The notes below the pieces were generated by a model. That model worked only from the letters and a program-made list of their open reading frames with translations. It was not told where the DNA came from and made no database searches. From an uncultured Prevotellaceae bacterium (lineage in GTDB: Bacteria > Bacteroidota > Bacteroidia > Bacteroidales > Bacteroidaceae): 35,147 nucleotides of DNA. The DNA lies in contig CAMNJY010000005.1 in the NCBI GenBank assembly GCA_946541745.1, positions 1-35,147 of the forward strand. Reading direction: 5' to 3'. Position numbers and translations under genes: made by a program. Positions 15,182 through 24,236 of the stretch are shown in pieces; the stretch's first letter is position 1; the number at the start of each line of letters is the position of its first letter.

Positions 15182-16918
15182 ATGAAGAAATATATTTCAA
15201 TGATTGTTGCCAGCCTGATGGCTGTGTCGTGTGTAGACACCGTCATCCTGCCTGATGACAAAACCGTGGATGAGGACTTCTGGAAGTCCAAGGGCGACGT
15301 CCAGCTCATGGTCAACGGCGCCTACAAGTCGATGCTGAGCACGGACATTGTGAAGAGGCTCATCGTGTGGGGCGACCTGCGCTCCGACGAGCTGCTGCCC
15401 GTGGCCACCGTCCAGGGCAGCGCAGCACAGGCCGTGCTGGAGGACCTCATAGAGGTCAACACCGGCAATACGCAGTATGACAACCAGTTTGCCACCTGGG
15501 CCGCCTTCTACTCAGTGATCAACAACTGCAACCTCGTGCTGACGCGCGCCGGGGCCGTCATGAGCGAAGACCCCTCCTACACCGAGGGCGACTACCTGGC
15601 CGACTGCTCGCAGATGCTGGCCCTGCGCTCGCTCTGCTACTTCTACCTGGTACGCAACTACCGTGACGTGCCCTACACCACCGAGGCATTCATGAACAGC
15701 AGCCAGAACCTCGACATTCCACAGTCGGCACCTCTAACGGTGCTACTGCACTGCCTCGACGACCTGGCCATAGCCGAGTCGAACGCCATCTCGGCCACGG
15801 CCTTTACCGACTGGCGCCGCGTAGGCTACTTCACCCGCGACGGCATACAGGCACTGACGGCCGACATCTGCCTCTGGCTGGGCAGCGTGACGCGCAAGGC
15901 TGAGTACTATAACAAAGCCGTAGAATACTGCGACAAGGTGATAGCCTCGAAGAGGGCACAGTACCTGGCCAGCCAGCGCAACACCATCGCCGCCGCCCAG
16001 CAGGAATACCCCCTGCTGCAGGGCAACGAACTGTTCAACGAGATGTTTATCAACCAGAACGGCGAGGAGAGCATCTTCGAACTGCAGTATAACGGCACCA
16101 ACAGCAACACCGCCGTATGCGAGATGCTGAGTTCCTATGCCAGCGGCCGTACCACCGGCTACCTGCAGGCACCCGCCATCTTTGCCAAAAGCAATGCCGT
16201 CTACAGCGCCACGGGTACATCGGCCAACGACTACCGCGCCATACAGAACACCTACAAGGCCACGGGCGACCAGCTCAGCGTGCGCAAGATGGTGGCCATG
16301 TCAGCCTGGTATGTCAACTCGGCCAGCGGCGACGCCCAGGCAGCCCCCACCACACCGAGGGCCTACTCCGGCTATCGCCAGAACTACGTCATCTACCGCA
16401 CGACCGACGTCATGCTGATGAAGGCTGAGGCCCTGACGGCTTTGGCTGCCAACGACGAAGACACCAAGACGCTGCGCCAGGCGTTCAACATTGTCAAGGC
16501 CGTGAACCTGCGCTCTAAGGACACTGAGAGCGACTCGCTGAAGTGGAACACCTACAGCGCCGGGCGCGCCCCGGTGGAGTCGCTCATCCTGGCAGAGCGT
16601 CTGCGCGAGCTGGCCTTCGAGGGCAAACGCTGGTACGACCTCATGCGCTACAACTACCGCCACACCGAGACCGTGACCGACTACGAGAAGACCCTGGCCG
16701 AAATGGACGACGAAAAGACGGCCTTCGTGGCCACCACCAACGACATGCTGCAGCTCATGATCCGCAAGATGCCCTCTCAGGGAACGGCCGTGGCCGCCAA
16801 GCTGGGCACGGAGCCCACGCTCTACATGCCGGTGCCAAAGGCTGACCTGGAGGTGTGCCCGGCCCTGCGCCAGAACCCGGTCTACAGCACTGCCAATAAT
16901 TACGAAAAGAACTATTAA
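15182..16918 (+). CDS. SusD/RagB-type glycan-binding lipoprotein (pair 1)
   Basis: Surface partner of the SusC just upstream (12-bp gap). The 578-aa protein has a lipoprotein signal (MAVSC, Cys17), the helical TPR-like SusD N-terminal region (GAYKSMLSTD, INNCNLVLTRAG, then ALRSLCYFYLVRNYRDVPY near 140-160) and the RagB/SusD C-terminal part with the family signature LILAERLRELAFEGKRWYDL near 465-485. Ligand specificity cannot be read from sequence; context suggests pectic oligosaccharides. Confidence 0.95.
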   Translation: MKKYISMIVASLMAVSCVDTVILPDDKTVDEDFWKSKGDVQLMVNGAYKSMLSTDIVKRLIVWGDLRSDELLPVATVQGSAAQAVLEDLIEVNTGNTQYDNQFATWAAFYSVINNCNLVLTRAGAVMSEDPSYTEGDYLADCSQMLALRSLCYFYLVRNYRDVPYTTEAFMNSSQNLDIPQSAPLTVLLHCLDDLAIAESNAISATAFTDWRRVGYFTRDGIQALTADICLWLGSVTRKAEYYNKAVEYCDKVIASKRAQYLASQRNTIAAAQQEYPLLQGNELFNEMFINQNGEESIFELQYNGTNSNTAVCEMLSSYASGRTTGYLQAPAIFAKSNAVYSATGTSANDYRAIQNTYKATGDQLSVRKMVAMSAWYVNSASGDAQAAPTTPRAYSGYRQNYVIYRTTDVMLMKAEALTALAANDEDTKTLRQAFNIVKAVNLRSKDTESDSLKWNTYSAGRAPVESLILAERLRELAFEGKRWYDLMRYNYRHTETVTDYEKTLAEMDDEKTAFVATTNDMLQLMIRKMPSQGTAVAAKLGTEPTLYMPVPKADLEVCPALRQNPVYSTANNYEKNY

Positions 16919-16936
16919 TGAAGGAGGACTCAAGAT

Positions 16937-18988
16937 ATGACTAACAAAATCTTTCAATTGACACGACAGATCCTGATAGCAGGGATGGGTGCCGTCCTCA
17001 CCCTGACGGCCTGCAACCCCGAGCCCGACGAATCTGACCTTTATACCTTCACCGGCGAGACCATCGAGTCGTTCATAGTGAAGGACAGCACGCTGACATC
17101 GTTCAACTACGTGCTGTCAAGGGTGCGCTACGACAGGCTGATGGCCGCCTACGGCACCTACACCTGCTTCGCCCCGACGAACGACGGACTGAAGGCCTAC
17201 TGCGACAGCCTCTACGACGACCCTGAAGCCGTCATCCCCCACAACGGCATGACCGACCGCTCGCTGGAGGGGCTGAGCGACAGCCTCTGCCTGAACATCG
17301 TGCGGTTCCACCTGTCAGCCACGGTGCAGACGGCGGTCAACCTGACCACGGTGCCCGAGGTGTCGACACTGCTGGGCTATGAGTTCACCGTGACCCACGA
17401 CTCCATAGGCCGCCCCGTGTTCAACAACAAGGCCACCGTCATCAGCTCCGACAACGAGGTGACCAACGGCATTGTCCACGTCATCGACAACGTCATACCC
17501 CGCTTCACACGCTTCACCGACGACATCCTGGAGCGCACGGAGGGCTACTCCATCTTCTGCGAGGCCCTGAAGGCTACCGGGCTGAACGACTCCATCATGA
17601 AGTTCACCAAAGGCAACGACTTCACCTTCTACCAGCGGCCGCGTGAGAACTACTCCGGCACCCTGTCATGGTCGAGTGAGTGCAAGGTGGGCTACACCGT
17701 CTTTGCAGAGTCCGACGACGTGTTCCGCAGCAAGGGCATCAACAGCTTCGACGACCTGGTGCGCTATGCCAACGAGACCTATGCCAACAGCTCGGAATGG
17801 TATGACTACATCCGCGAGAACGGCATCACCGTCAGCACAGGCAACGACTACACCAACCGGTTCAACGCGCTGAACATGTTTGTGGCCTACCACATTCTCA
17901 ACGCCATGATGACCGAGAACCAGCTGGTGTTCCGCTCCACACAGAGCACCTTCTGGAACTACGCCCCCGATGCCGACATCTATGATTACTACGAGACCAT
18001 GCTGCCCCACACCATGATGAAGGTGTGGCTGCCGCCCACGGAGACTAACGTCTACATCAACCGCTACCGCACCAACAACACCCTGACCAACGAGGTGGGT
18101 ACCACCGGCACCAACCACGAACTGGTAAGACGGGGCGTGAAGGTGGAGCGCAACAACAGCCTGCAGGCCTTCAACGCCTACATACTGCCTATCGACGACA
18201 TCCTGGTCTACGACCGTGTGGTACCCCGCGGCGTGCTCAACGAGCGTATGCGCGTGAACTGCACCTCGCTCTTCCCCGAGCTTATCAACAACCGGTACCG
18301 CTACTGGGCTACCGGCGACGGCAACATTGCCAACACCTACGACACGTCGCGCCGCGGCCTGCCCAGCAACCTGTTCGACAACCTGGTGGTCTACGACGAC
18401 GTGTTCTGTCTGGCCTACTGTCTGCGCGGCGCCTGGCGCTGCTGGCAGGCCGACCAGATACAGTTCTGGGGACGCTACGACATTGCCTTCAAACTGCCCT
18501 CCGTGCCGTCGGGTGTCTATGAGGTGCGCGTGGTTTATGCGCCCATGACCTACGGCTCATTCATGCAGTACTATATCGGCACGTCGTCCAACGTGCAGTC
18601 GATGACGGCTTTAGGCCTGCCCTTCGATGCTACCGTGCAGGTGGAAGACCCCCGTATCGGCCTGACCGACCCCAAGGGGGAAGACGACCAGGGCATCGAG
18701 TCTGACGTCGCCCTGCGCAACCGCGGCTACATGCGCGGGCCTCACAGCTACTGCGGACACGGCGAGAACGGCTACTCGGCCGACAACAGCGCCCGTACCG
18801 AGTGGGGAGGCAGCATGACCGTCCGCTACGTCTTAGGCCGCGTCGAGCTCAAGCAAGGCCAGGAGAACTGGCTGCGCATCAAGACGCTCAACCCCGACAA
18901 CACGCAGAACCCCGTGGGTCTTGACTTCGTGGAGCTGGTTCCGGCCAGCGTCACCGACAGCCAGGAGTTCTCGGAAGACTGGTATTAA
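16937..18988 (+). CDS. FAS1-domain lipoprotein with C-terminal beta domain
   Basis: A lipobox (LTLTAC, Cys26) anchors this 683-aa protein. A first FAS1 domain is at about 50-190 (STLTSFNYVLSRV, TYTCFAPTNDGLKAY, then NGIVHVIDNVIPRF, a textbook FAS1 end). A second, diverged one is at about 195-430 (YTVFAESDDVFRSKG; YILPIDDILVYDRVV). The C-terminal 250 residues look like a beta-sandwich (YEVRVVYAPM, LRIKTLNPDNTQNPVGLDFVELVP) similar to ligand-binding domains. It follows susD by 18 bp, in the slot where a SusE/SusF-like surface glycan-binding protein is normally found; that role is inferred. Confidence 0.8.
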   Translation: MTNKIFQLTRQILIAGMGAVLTLTACNPEPDESDLYTFTGETIESFIVKDSTLTSFNYVLSRVRYDRLMAAYGTYTCFAPTNDGLKAYCDSLYDDPEAVIPHNGMTDRSLEGLSDSLCLNIVRFHLSATVQTAVNLTTVPEVSTLLGYEFTVTHDSIGRPVFNNKATVISSDNEVTNGIVHVIDNVIPRFTRFTDDILERTEGYSIFCEALKATGLNDSIMKFTKGNDFTFYQRPRENYSGTLSWSSECKVGYTVFAESDDVFRSKGINSFDDLVRYANETYANSSEWYDYIRENGITVSTGNDYTNRFNALNMFVAYHILNAMMTENQLVFRSTQSTFWNYAPDADIYDYYETMLPHTMMKVWLPPTETNVYINRYRTNNTLTNEVGTTGTNHELVRRGVKVERNNSLQAFNAYILPIDDILVYDRVVPRGVLNERMRVNCTSLFPELINNRYRYWATGDGNIANTYDTSRRGLPSNLFDNLVVYDDVFCLAYCLRGAWRCWQADQIQFWGRYDIAFKLPSVPSGVYEVRVVYAPMTYGSFMQYYIGTSSNVQSMTALGLPFDATVQVEDPRIGLTDPKGEDDQGIESDVALRNRGYMRGPHSYCGHGENGYSADNSARTEWGGSMTVRYVLGRVELKQGQENWLRIKTLNPDNTQNPVGLDFVELVPASVTDSQEFSEDWY

Positions 18989-19031
18989 AGAGTATTGAAG
19001 ATTGATAATTGAAGACTGAAAATTGATAATT
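18989..19031. repeat. AT-rich spacer of iterated attgataattgaa units
   Basis: The 43-bp gap is the widest in the operon and consists of near repeats of attgaaga / ttgataatt. No promoter or terminator is visible, so it is probably a spacer inside the transcript. Confidence 0.45.
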
Positions 19032-20867
19032 ATGACGAGTTTCAAGAAATTATATAAGCAAGGGGCCAGTCTGCTATGCCTGAGTGGTGCCGCCGTACTC
19101 GTCCTGGCCGCCTGTAGCGACTTCAGCGACTACAACGAGGCCAGGACCGACGCCGCCGCCACCGGCAACCAGACCCTGTGGGAGAACATCCGGCAAAACT
19201 CGCAGCTCAGCGACTTTGCTGCCCTTGTCCAGAAGGCTGGTTTCGACGACGAGCTCAACCAGTCGCACTACTACACGGTGTGGGCACCCCTCAACGGGAC
19301 TTTCGACCCCTCCGAGCTGCAGCAGTTAGGCAACGAGGCCCTGCTGAAACAGTTTGTGCAGAACCACATTGCCGACTACGGCCATAATGCCACGGGCGAG
19401 CTCAACGAGCGGGTACACATGCTCAACGGCAAGTCCTACAACTTTGTGGGACAGGGCACCTACACGTTCGACAACGTGCCGGTAGCCACGGCCAACCAGC
19501 CGAGCAGCAACGGCGTGATGCACCTTATGAGCGGTGCCGCCGTCTACTATCCCAACCTTTACGACTTCGTGACCGACGACAAGATGTCAGCCGGCAAGAA
19601 CATCGACTCACTGCGCGCCTATTTCCAGAAATACGAATACTCCTACCTGGACGAGAACGCCTCTGTAGTGGGGCCTATCGTTGACGGCGTGCAGACCTAC
19701 ATCGACTCTGTCATGGTCACTGAGAACATCATGAGCCGCAACCTCAATGCCATGCTGGAGAAGGAAGACAGCTCCTACATCTTCCTCATGCCGACCAACG
19801 AGGTGTGGAAAAAGTCGTACGACCGCATCAAGAACTACTACAAGTACATCAGCAACACCGCCGCACAGTCCATCACGGACCAGGGCGTAGGTTCGGAGCC
19901 GCTGACCTATACGGTCGACGACGTGGCCTACCTGCAGGACTCCATCACCAAGCTGTCCATGGTGAGCCAGCTCATATTCAGCAACAACGACGGCTACAAC
20001 CAGTGGGTAGAGGGTACGCCCTCCTACTTAGGCAGCGACACCCTGCGCACAACGACGTTCAGCAAGCTGTCGAACCCCAGGGACATCCTCAACCCCGCCT
20101 TCGAGCACGAGCATCTCACCATGAGCAACGGACAGGCAAGGGTGCTCGACAGCATCGCCATCCATCCCTGGGAGTGGTATGCACCGGAGCGCAGTTTCAA
20201 CGCACGCACCAACCTGGCCCGCGTGGCTACGGGTAACACCCACATGATGAACGTGACACTGCGCGGGTTCGACGGCTACGAGTTTGCCAAGAACGGGTCG
20301 CTGCGCTACGTGTGGGCCGAGCCTAACGGTGGTTACTCCAAGCCAGAGATGACCATCTACCTGCCCAACATTCTGAGCACAACCTACGACCTGTATTGCG
20401 TGTTCGTACCTGAGGCCTTCGACATGACCAACGCCACCAACCTGCCCAACCGCGTCAACTTCGTACTGAACTACTGCGACGAGACGGGCACCCTCAAGGA
20501 GCACACCTTCCTGAACGAGTCGGAAGAGAACCTGACCGCCTTCAGCGAGTATCTGGAAACGGTGCGAGCCAACAACACCAGCCTGCCCGCCGTTGTCGAC
20601 AACAATACCAACCGTACCACGTTCCGCGGTTTCTCCAACAACCCGCTGAAGGTCGACACCGTCTACTTCGGACGCTTTACATTCCCGGTGTCATACGCCG
20701 GTCTGGGCACAAACTCCGCACAGATCTGTCCCAACATCAAAATCACCTCACCCATGTCAGTGTTCAACAGAACCCTGCTGGCTGCCTTCTCCCGCGACAT
20801 CCGTGTGGCAGCCATCATCGCCAAGCCTGTGGAACTGGTGGAATTTGAAGAATCTAACAAGCAATGA
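19032..20867 (+). CDS. FAS1-domain lipoprotein preceding second SusC
   Basis: The ATG at 19032 (MTSFKKLYKQG) is preferred over a TTG at 19023 that lies in the spacer repeat. The 611-aa product has a lipobox (LVLAAC, Cys28). FAS1-like domain 1 is at about 45-175 (TLWENIRQNSQLSDFAALV, YYTVWAPLNGTF, then SSNGVMHLMSGAAVYYPNL). A second is at about 235-385 (SYIFLMPTNEVWKKSYDRI; GQARVLDSIAIHPWEWY). The remainder (about 390-611) is a beta-rich C-terminal domain. Its stop overlaps the next start (ATGA), suggesting translational coupling with the second SusC. Surface glycan binding or adhesion is inferred. Confidence 0.8.
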   Translation: MTSFKKLYKQGASLLCLSGAAVLVLAACSDFSDYNEARTDAAATGNQTLWENIRQNSQLSDFAALVQKAGFDDELNQSHYYTVWAPLNGTFDPSELQQLGNEALLKQFVQNHIADYGHNATGELNERVHMLNGKSYNFVGQGTYTFDNVPVATANQPSSNGVMHLMSGAAVYYPNLYDFVTDDKMSAGKNIDSLRAYFQKYEYSYLDENASVVGPIVDGVQTYIDSVMVTENIMSRNLNAMLEKEDSSYIFLMPTNEVWKKSYDRIKNYYKYISNTAAQSITDQGVGSEPLTYTVDDVAYLQDSITKLSMVSQLIFSNNDGYNQWVEGTPSYLGSDTLRTTTFSKLSNPRDILNPAFEHEHLTMSNGQARVLDSIAIHPWEWYAPERSFNARTNLARVATGNTHMMNVTLRGFDGYEFAKNGSLRYVWAEPNGGYSKPEMTIYLPNILSTTYDLYCVFVPEAFDMTNATNLPNRVNFVLNYCDETGTLKEHTFLNESEENLTAFSEYLETVRANNTSLPAVVDNNTNRTTFRGFSNNPLKVDTVYFGRFTFPVSYAGLGTNSAQICPNIKITSPMSVFNRTLLAAFSRDIRVAAIIAKPVELVEFEESNKQ

Positions 20868-23800
20868 ACATGAAGCGCACTATATTCAATCTTATGCAGG
20901 ACAGCAACCTCAGGATTGCTGTATGCACGCTCGCCTTGGGACTCACCACGGCTACCTATGCACAGTCTGACGACACCGAGGAGGAGGAGATAGAGACCAG
21001 CATCAAGCAGCCTGACCGTTCCAAGCTGAAGCAAGTGAACTATCCCACCATGACGCTCAAGGGCAAGGTGACCGACCAGGCCACCAGGAAGCCACTGGCC
21101 GGTATCCAGCTGCGGGCCCTGGGCTACGACCGCTATACGGCCATGACCGAGGAGGACGGCTCGTTCGTCATCAAAGTCCCCACGTTTGCCACGGCGCTCT
21201 ACGTCTTTGCGCCTCAGTACTTGTCGCAGCAGGTGGCCATCATCGCGGGCGACAGCACCCAGACGGTCAGCGTCAAGATGCTGAGCGACAAGTTCAACGC
21301 CATGTACGGCACCGGCATCAACTACACCGCTGCCAAGACGGCAAAGATAGACCGCTTCGGCGTGACCGTTGACAACGAGATAGCCAACGAGCTCGGCGCC
21401 GACGTGCGCAGCATCCTGCGGTCGGCAGCCGCAGACGGCGGTGCCTCGATGTTCATACGTGGTCTGAACAGCATCACCAGCGACGCCCAGCCCCTGATCG
21501 TCATCGACGGCATTGAGCAGGACATGCAACGCAACCGCACGTCGCTGCACAGCGGACAGTTTAACAACCTGCTGGCCAACATCTCGCCCGATGACATTGA
21601 GAAGGTGACGGTGCTGAAGAACGCCACTGCCCTCTACGGTGCCCGCGGTGCCAACGGTGTCATCCTCATCGACACCAAGCGCGGCCACTCCATGGCCACC
21701 CGCATCGATGCCAACATCTCGGGCGGTTTCCAGTTCATTCCGCGTACGCCGTCGATGATGGATGCTACCCAGTATCGCGTCTATGCCACCGAAATGCTGG
21801 GTACCCCCGCCGTCCAGCGGGCCATCACCCAGCAGATGCAGCGTCAGGACCTGCAGCAACTGAAATTCAACTTCCTCAACGACGACCCCAACGGCTACTA
21901 TTATTACACCTATCATAATAATACCGACTGGAAGGACGAGGTCTACCGCAACGCCTTCACCCAGAACTACAGCATCAATGTGCAGGGTGGCGACGACATC
22001 GGTATGTACAATCTCTCCGTGGGCTACGTAAAGTCAGAGAACACGGTGCGCGAGAGCGCCTTCGACCGCATGAACGTGCGCTTCAACACCGACATCTCGA
22101 TACTCTGGAACCTGATGACCAAGTTCGACATTTCCATAGCACGAACCAACAACACGGTCTATGACGACGGCATGCCGGCCAACTTTAACTATGGCACGGT
22201 CACATCGCCCACGGCCCTGGCACTGCTGAAGTCACCGCTGGTGACCCCCTATCAGTACAACAAGCTCATCAACGGCGGAGCAGGCGGTTTCACCTCACTG
22301 CTGTCAGACTATGACGAGCTGTACGCCTCGCTGGGCGACACCTACTCACTGGCCAACCCCGTGGCCCTGTTTGAGAACGGCGAGGGCGACAACAAGAACA
22401 AGGCCGAGAACACCTACTTCAATGTCCACGTGGCCCCCTCATGGCAGTTTGCACAGGACTTCAAGCTGACGGCAGACCTCAGCTACACGCTGAACCGCAA
22501 CGCCCAGCGCTACTTCCGTCCCAACGTGGGCTTCCCCTCGTTCGAGGTTGAAGGCCTGGGGCGCGTCACCTCGATGGTAGGCTCCATGTATGCCAAGGAG
22601 CAGAACTTCGTGGCCAAGGCACAGGTAGACTGGAACCACCAGTTTGGCGAGCACACGCTGAATGCCTTTATCGGCGGACGCTACAACTACTTCTCGTTCG
22701 ACAACAGCGACCTCAGCACCGAGTACCGCTCGCGCCAGAACGACAAGAACCCCGTGCTCAGCCTTGACGGCTATCCCGGCATTGACGGCATCAGCGATGT
22801 CTGGAAGACCATCCAGTGGTATGCCAATGTGGACTACAACTACATGAACCGCTACTTTGCCACGCTCTCGCTGATGACCGAGGCCAACAGCCGTTTCGGC
22901 GAGGATGCCGACGGACTGGGACTGTTCGGCGTGAAGTGGGCCGTGTTCCCCAGCCTGCAGTTAGGATGGGTACTGACCAACGAGGCCTGGTTCCCCAAGA
23001 CCAAGGGCATCAACTTCCTGCGTCTGAATGCCGGCTACGACATCAGCGGCAATGACAACATCAACAACTACGCCGCCCGCACCAGCTTCTCGCAGGTGAA
23101 GTACAATTCGCACGGCAGCGGCGCCCAGCTCACCAATATCGGCAACGACAAGATACAGTGGGAGACCACCCGCAAGTTCAATGCCGGCGTCGAGGCCTTC
23201 CTGCTTGACAACCGCCTGGCCGTGAGCTTCGACTACTTCCTCCACAAGACCGACGACCTGCTCATGCTGAAGAGCTTCTCCAACCCCATTGGCGGCATCA
23301 ACCGCTACTGGAGCAATGGCGGCAAGCTCGAGAACCAGGGCTTCGAGGCAGCCTTCTCGTTCAAGCCCGTGGTGCTCAAGGACTGGCGCATCGAGATGGG
23401 AGCCTCTGTAGGCCACTATAAGAACAAGGTGACCCAGCTGCCCGACGGCGACTACACCACCAGCGTCTATGGCGACAACAATATCCTGACAGCGGTGGGC
23501 AATCCCGTGGCACTGTTCTATGGCTACAAGACCGAGGGCGTGTTCTCGACCGACGCCGAGGCCAAGGCTGCCGGCAAAGACGGATACCTCTATCTGGTTG
23601 ACAACGCACAGACCCGCCACAATTTCGTGGCCGGCGACGTACACTTTGCCGACCTTAACAACGACGGACGCATCGACGAGAACGACAAGACGGTGATCGG
23701 CGACCCCAACCCCGACATCTACGGCAACATCTTCGCCACCGTCAACTACAAGAACCTGACGCTCTCCTTAGGCTTCAACTACTCACTGGGCAACGACGTG

Positions 23801-24205
23801 TTCAACTACCAGCGCTCGGTGCTCAACAGCGGCTCCTCATTCTACAACCAGCAGGTGGCAGAGACGGGACGCTGGCGCTACGAGGGTCAGGCTGCCGATC
23901 TGCCCCGTGCCAACTACGGCGACCCCATGGGCAACAACCGCTTCAGCGACCGCTGGATAGAGGATGGCTCCTACCTCCGCCTGAAGACTGTCAACCTGAC
24001 CTATCAGGTGCCCATCCCCGGCTCATGGACCTGGCTGCAGGGACTCTCCATCTGGGCCGAGGCACAGAATCTGCTGACCTTCACCAAGTACCTGGGAAGC
24101 GACCCTGAATTCTCCATCAACAACAGCGTGTTCTACCAGGGCATTGACTGCGGCAACCTGGCTCAGGGCCGTTCCATCACTGCCGGTGTCAAGATTAACC
24201 TGTAA
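20864..24205 (+). CDS. SusC/RagA-type TonB-dependent transporter (pair 2)
   Basis: A second, clearly different SusC homologue of 1113 aa. It has a signal peptide (to about ATYAQS), then an acidic run DDTEEEEIE, a regulatory beta domain (about 63-145; LKGKVTDQATRKPLAGIQ), a plug (about 165-275; SMFIRGLNSI, QPLIVIDGIEQD, TVLKNATALYGARGANG) and a barrel ending TAGVKINL. An ADLNNDGRIDENDKTVIGD loop is near 930. The usual 'LQGKxAGVxI' stretch is replaced by NELGADVRSILRSAAADGGA, and no clear EVVVxG TonB box is visible. The start at 20864 overlaps the previous stop by 4 bp; a second in-frame ATG is at 20870. It is not a recent duplicate of the first SusC. Confidence 0.95.
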   Translation: MNMKRTIFNLMQDSNLRIAVCTLALGLTTATYAQSDDTEEEEIETSIKQPDRSKLKQVNYPTMTLKGKVTDQATRKPLAGIQLRALGYDRYTAMTEEDGSFVIKVPTFATALYVFAPQYLSQQVAIIAGDSTQTVSVKMLSDKFNAMYGTGINYTAAKTAKIDRFGVTVDNEIANELGADVRSILRSAAADGGASMFIRGLNSITSDAQPLIVIDGIEQDMQRNRTSLHSGQFNNLLANISPDDIEKVTVLKNATALYGARGANGVILIDTKRGHSMATRIDANISGGFQFIPRTPSMMDATQYRVYATEMLGTPAVQRAITQQMQRQDLQQLKFNFLNDDPNGYYYYTYHNNTDWKDEVYRNAFTQNYSINVQGGDDIGMYNLSVGYVKSENTVRESAFDRMNVRFNTDISILWNLMTKFDISIARTNNTVYDDGMPANFNYGTVTSPTALALLKSPLVTPYQYNKLINGGAGGFTSLLSDYDELYASLGDTYSLANPVALFENGEGDNKNKAENTYFNVHVAPSWQFAQDFKLTADLSYTLNRNAQRYFRPNVGFPSFEVEGLGRVTSMVGSMYAKEQNFVAKAQVDWNHQFGEHTLNAFIGGRYNYFSFDNSDLSTEYRSRQNDKNPVLSLDGYPGIDGISDVWKTIQWYANVDYNYMNRYFATLSLMTEANSRFGEDADGLGLFGVKWAVFPSLQLGWVLTNEAWFPKTKGINFLRLNAGYDISGNDNINNYAARTSFSQVKYNSHGSGAQLTNIGNDKIQWETTRKFNAGVEAFLLDNRLAVSFDYFLHKTDDLLMLKSFSNPIGGINRYWSNGGKLENQGFEAAFSFKPVVLKDWRIEMGASVGHYKNKVTQLPDGDYTTSVYGDNNILTAVGNPVALFYGYKTEGVFSTDAEAKAAGKDGYLYLVDNAQTRHNFVAGDVHFADLNNDGRIDENDKTVIGDPNPDIYGNIFATVNYKNLTLSLGFNYSLGNDVFNYQRSVLNSGSSFYNQQVAETGRWRYEGQAADLPRANYGDPMGNNRFSDRWIEDGSYLRLKTVNLTYQVPIPGSWTWLQGLSIWAEAQNLLTFTKYLGSDPEFSINNSVFYQGIDCGNLAQGRSITAGVKINL

Positions 24206-24236
24206 CAAATTAGGAATTAGAAAGGAAATAGAAATT

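Noticed and set aside
11747..24205. Recent duplication of the SusC/SusD module
   Set aside because: The two SusC and two SusD proteins differ in plug, N-terminus and length and share only family motifs, so they are separate lineages.
24144..24236. Upstream start for the second SusD inside the SusC gene
   Set aside because: It would bury the lipoprotein signal; the ATG at 24237 gives MITKSIKHLLIACSL with a lipobox.
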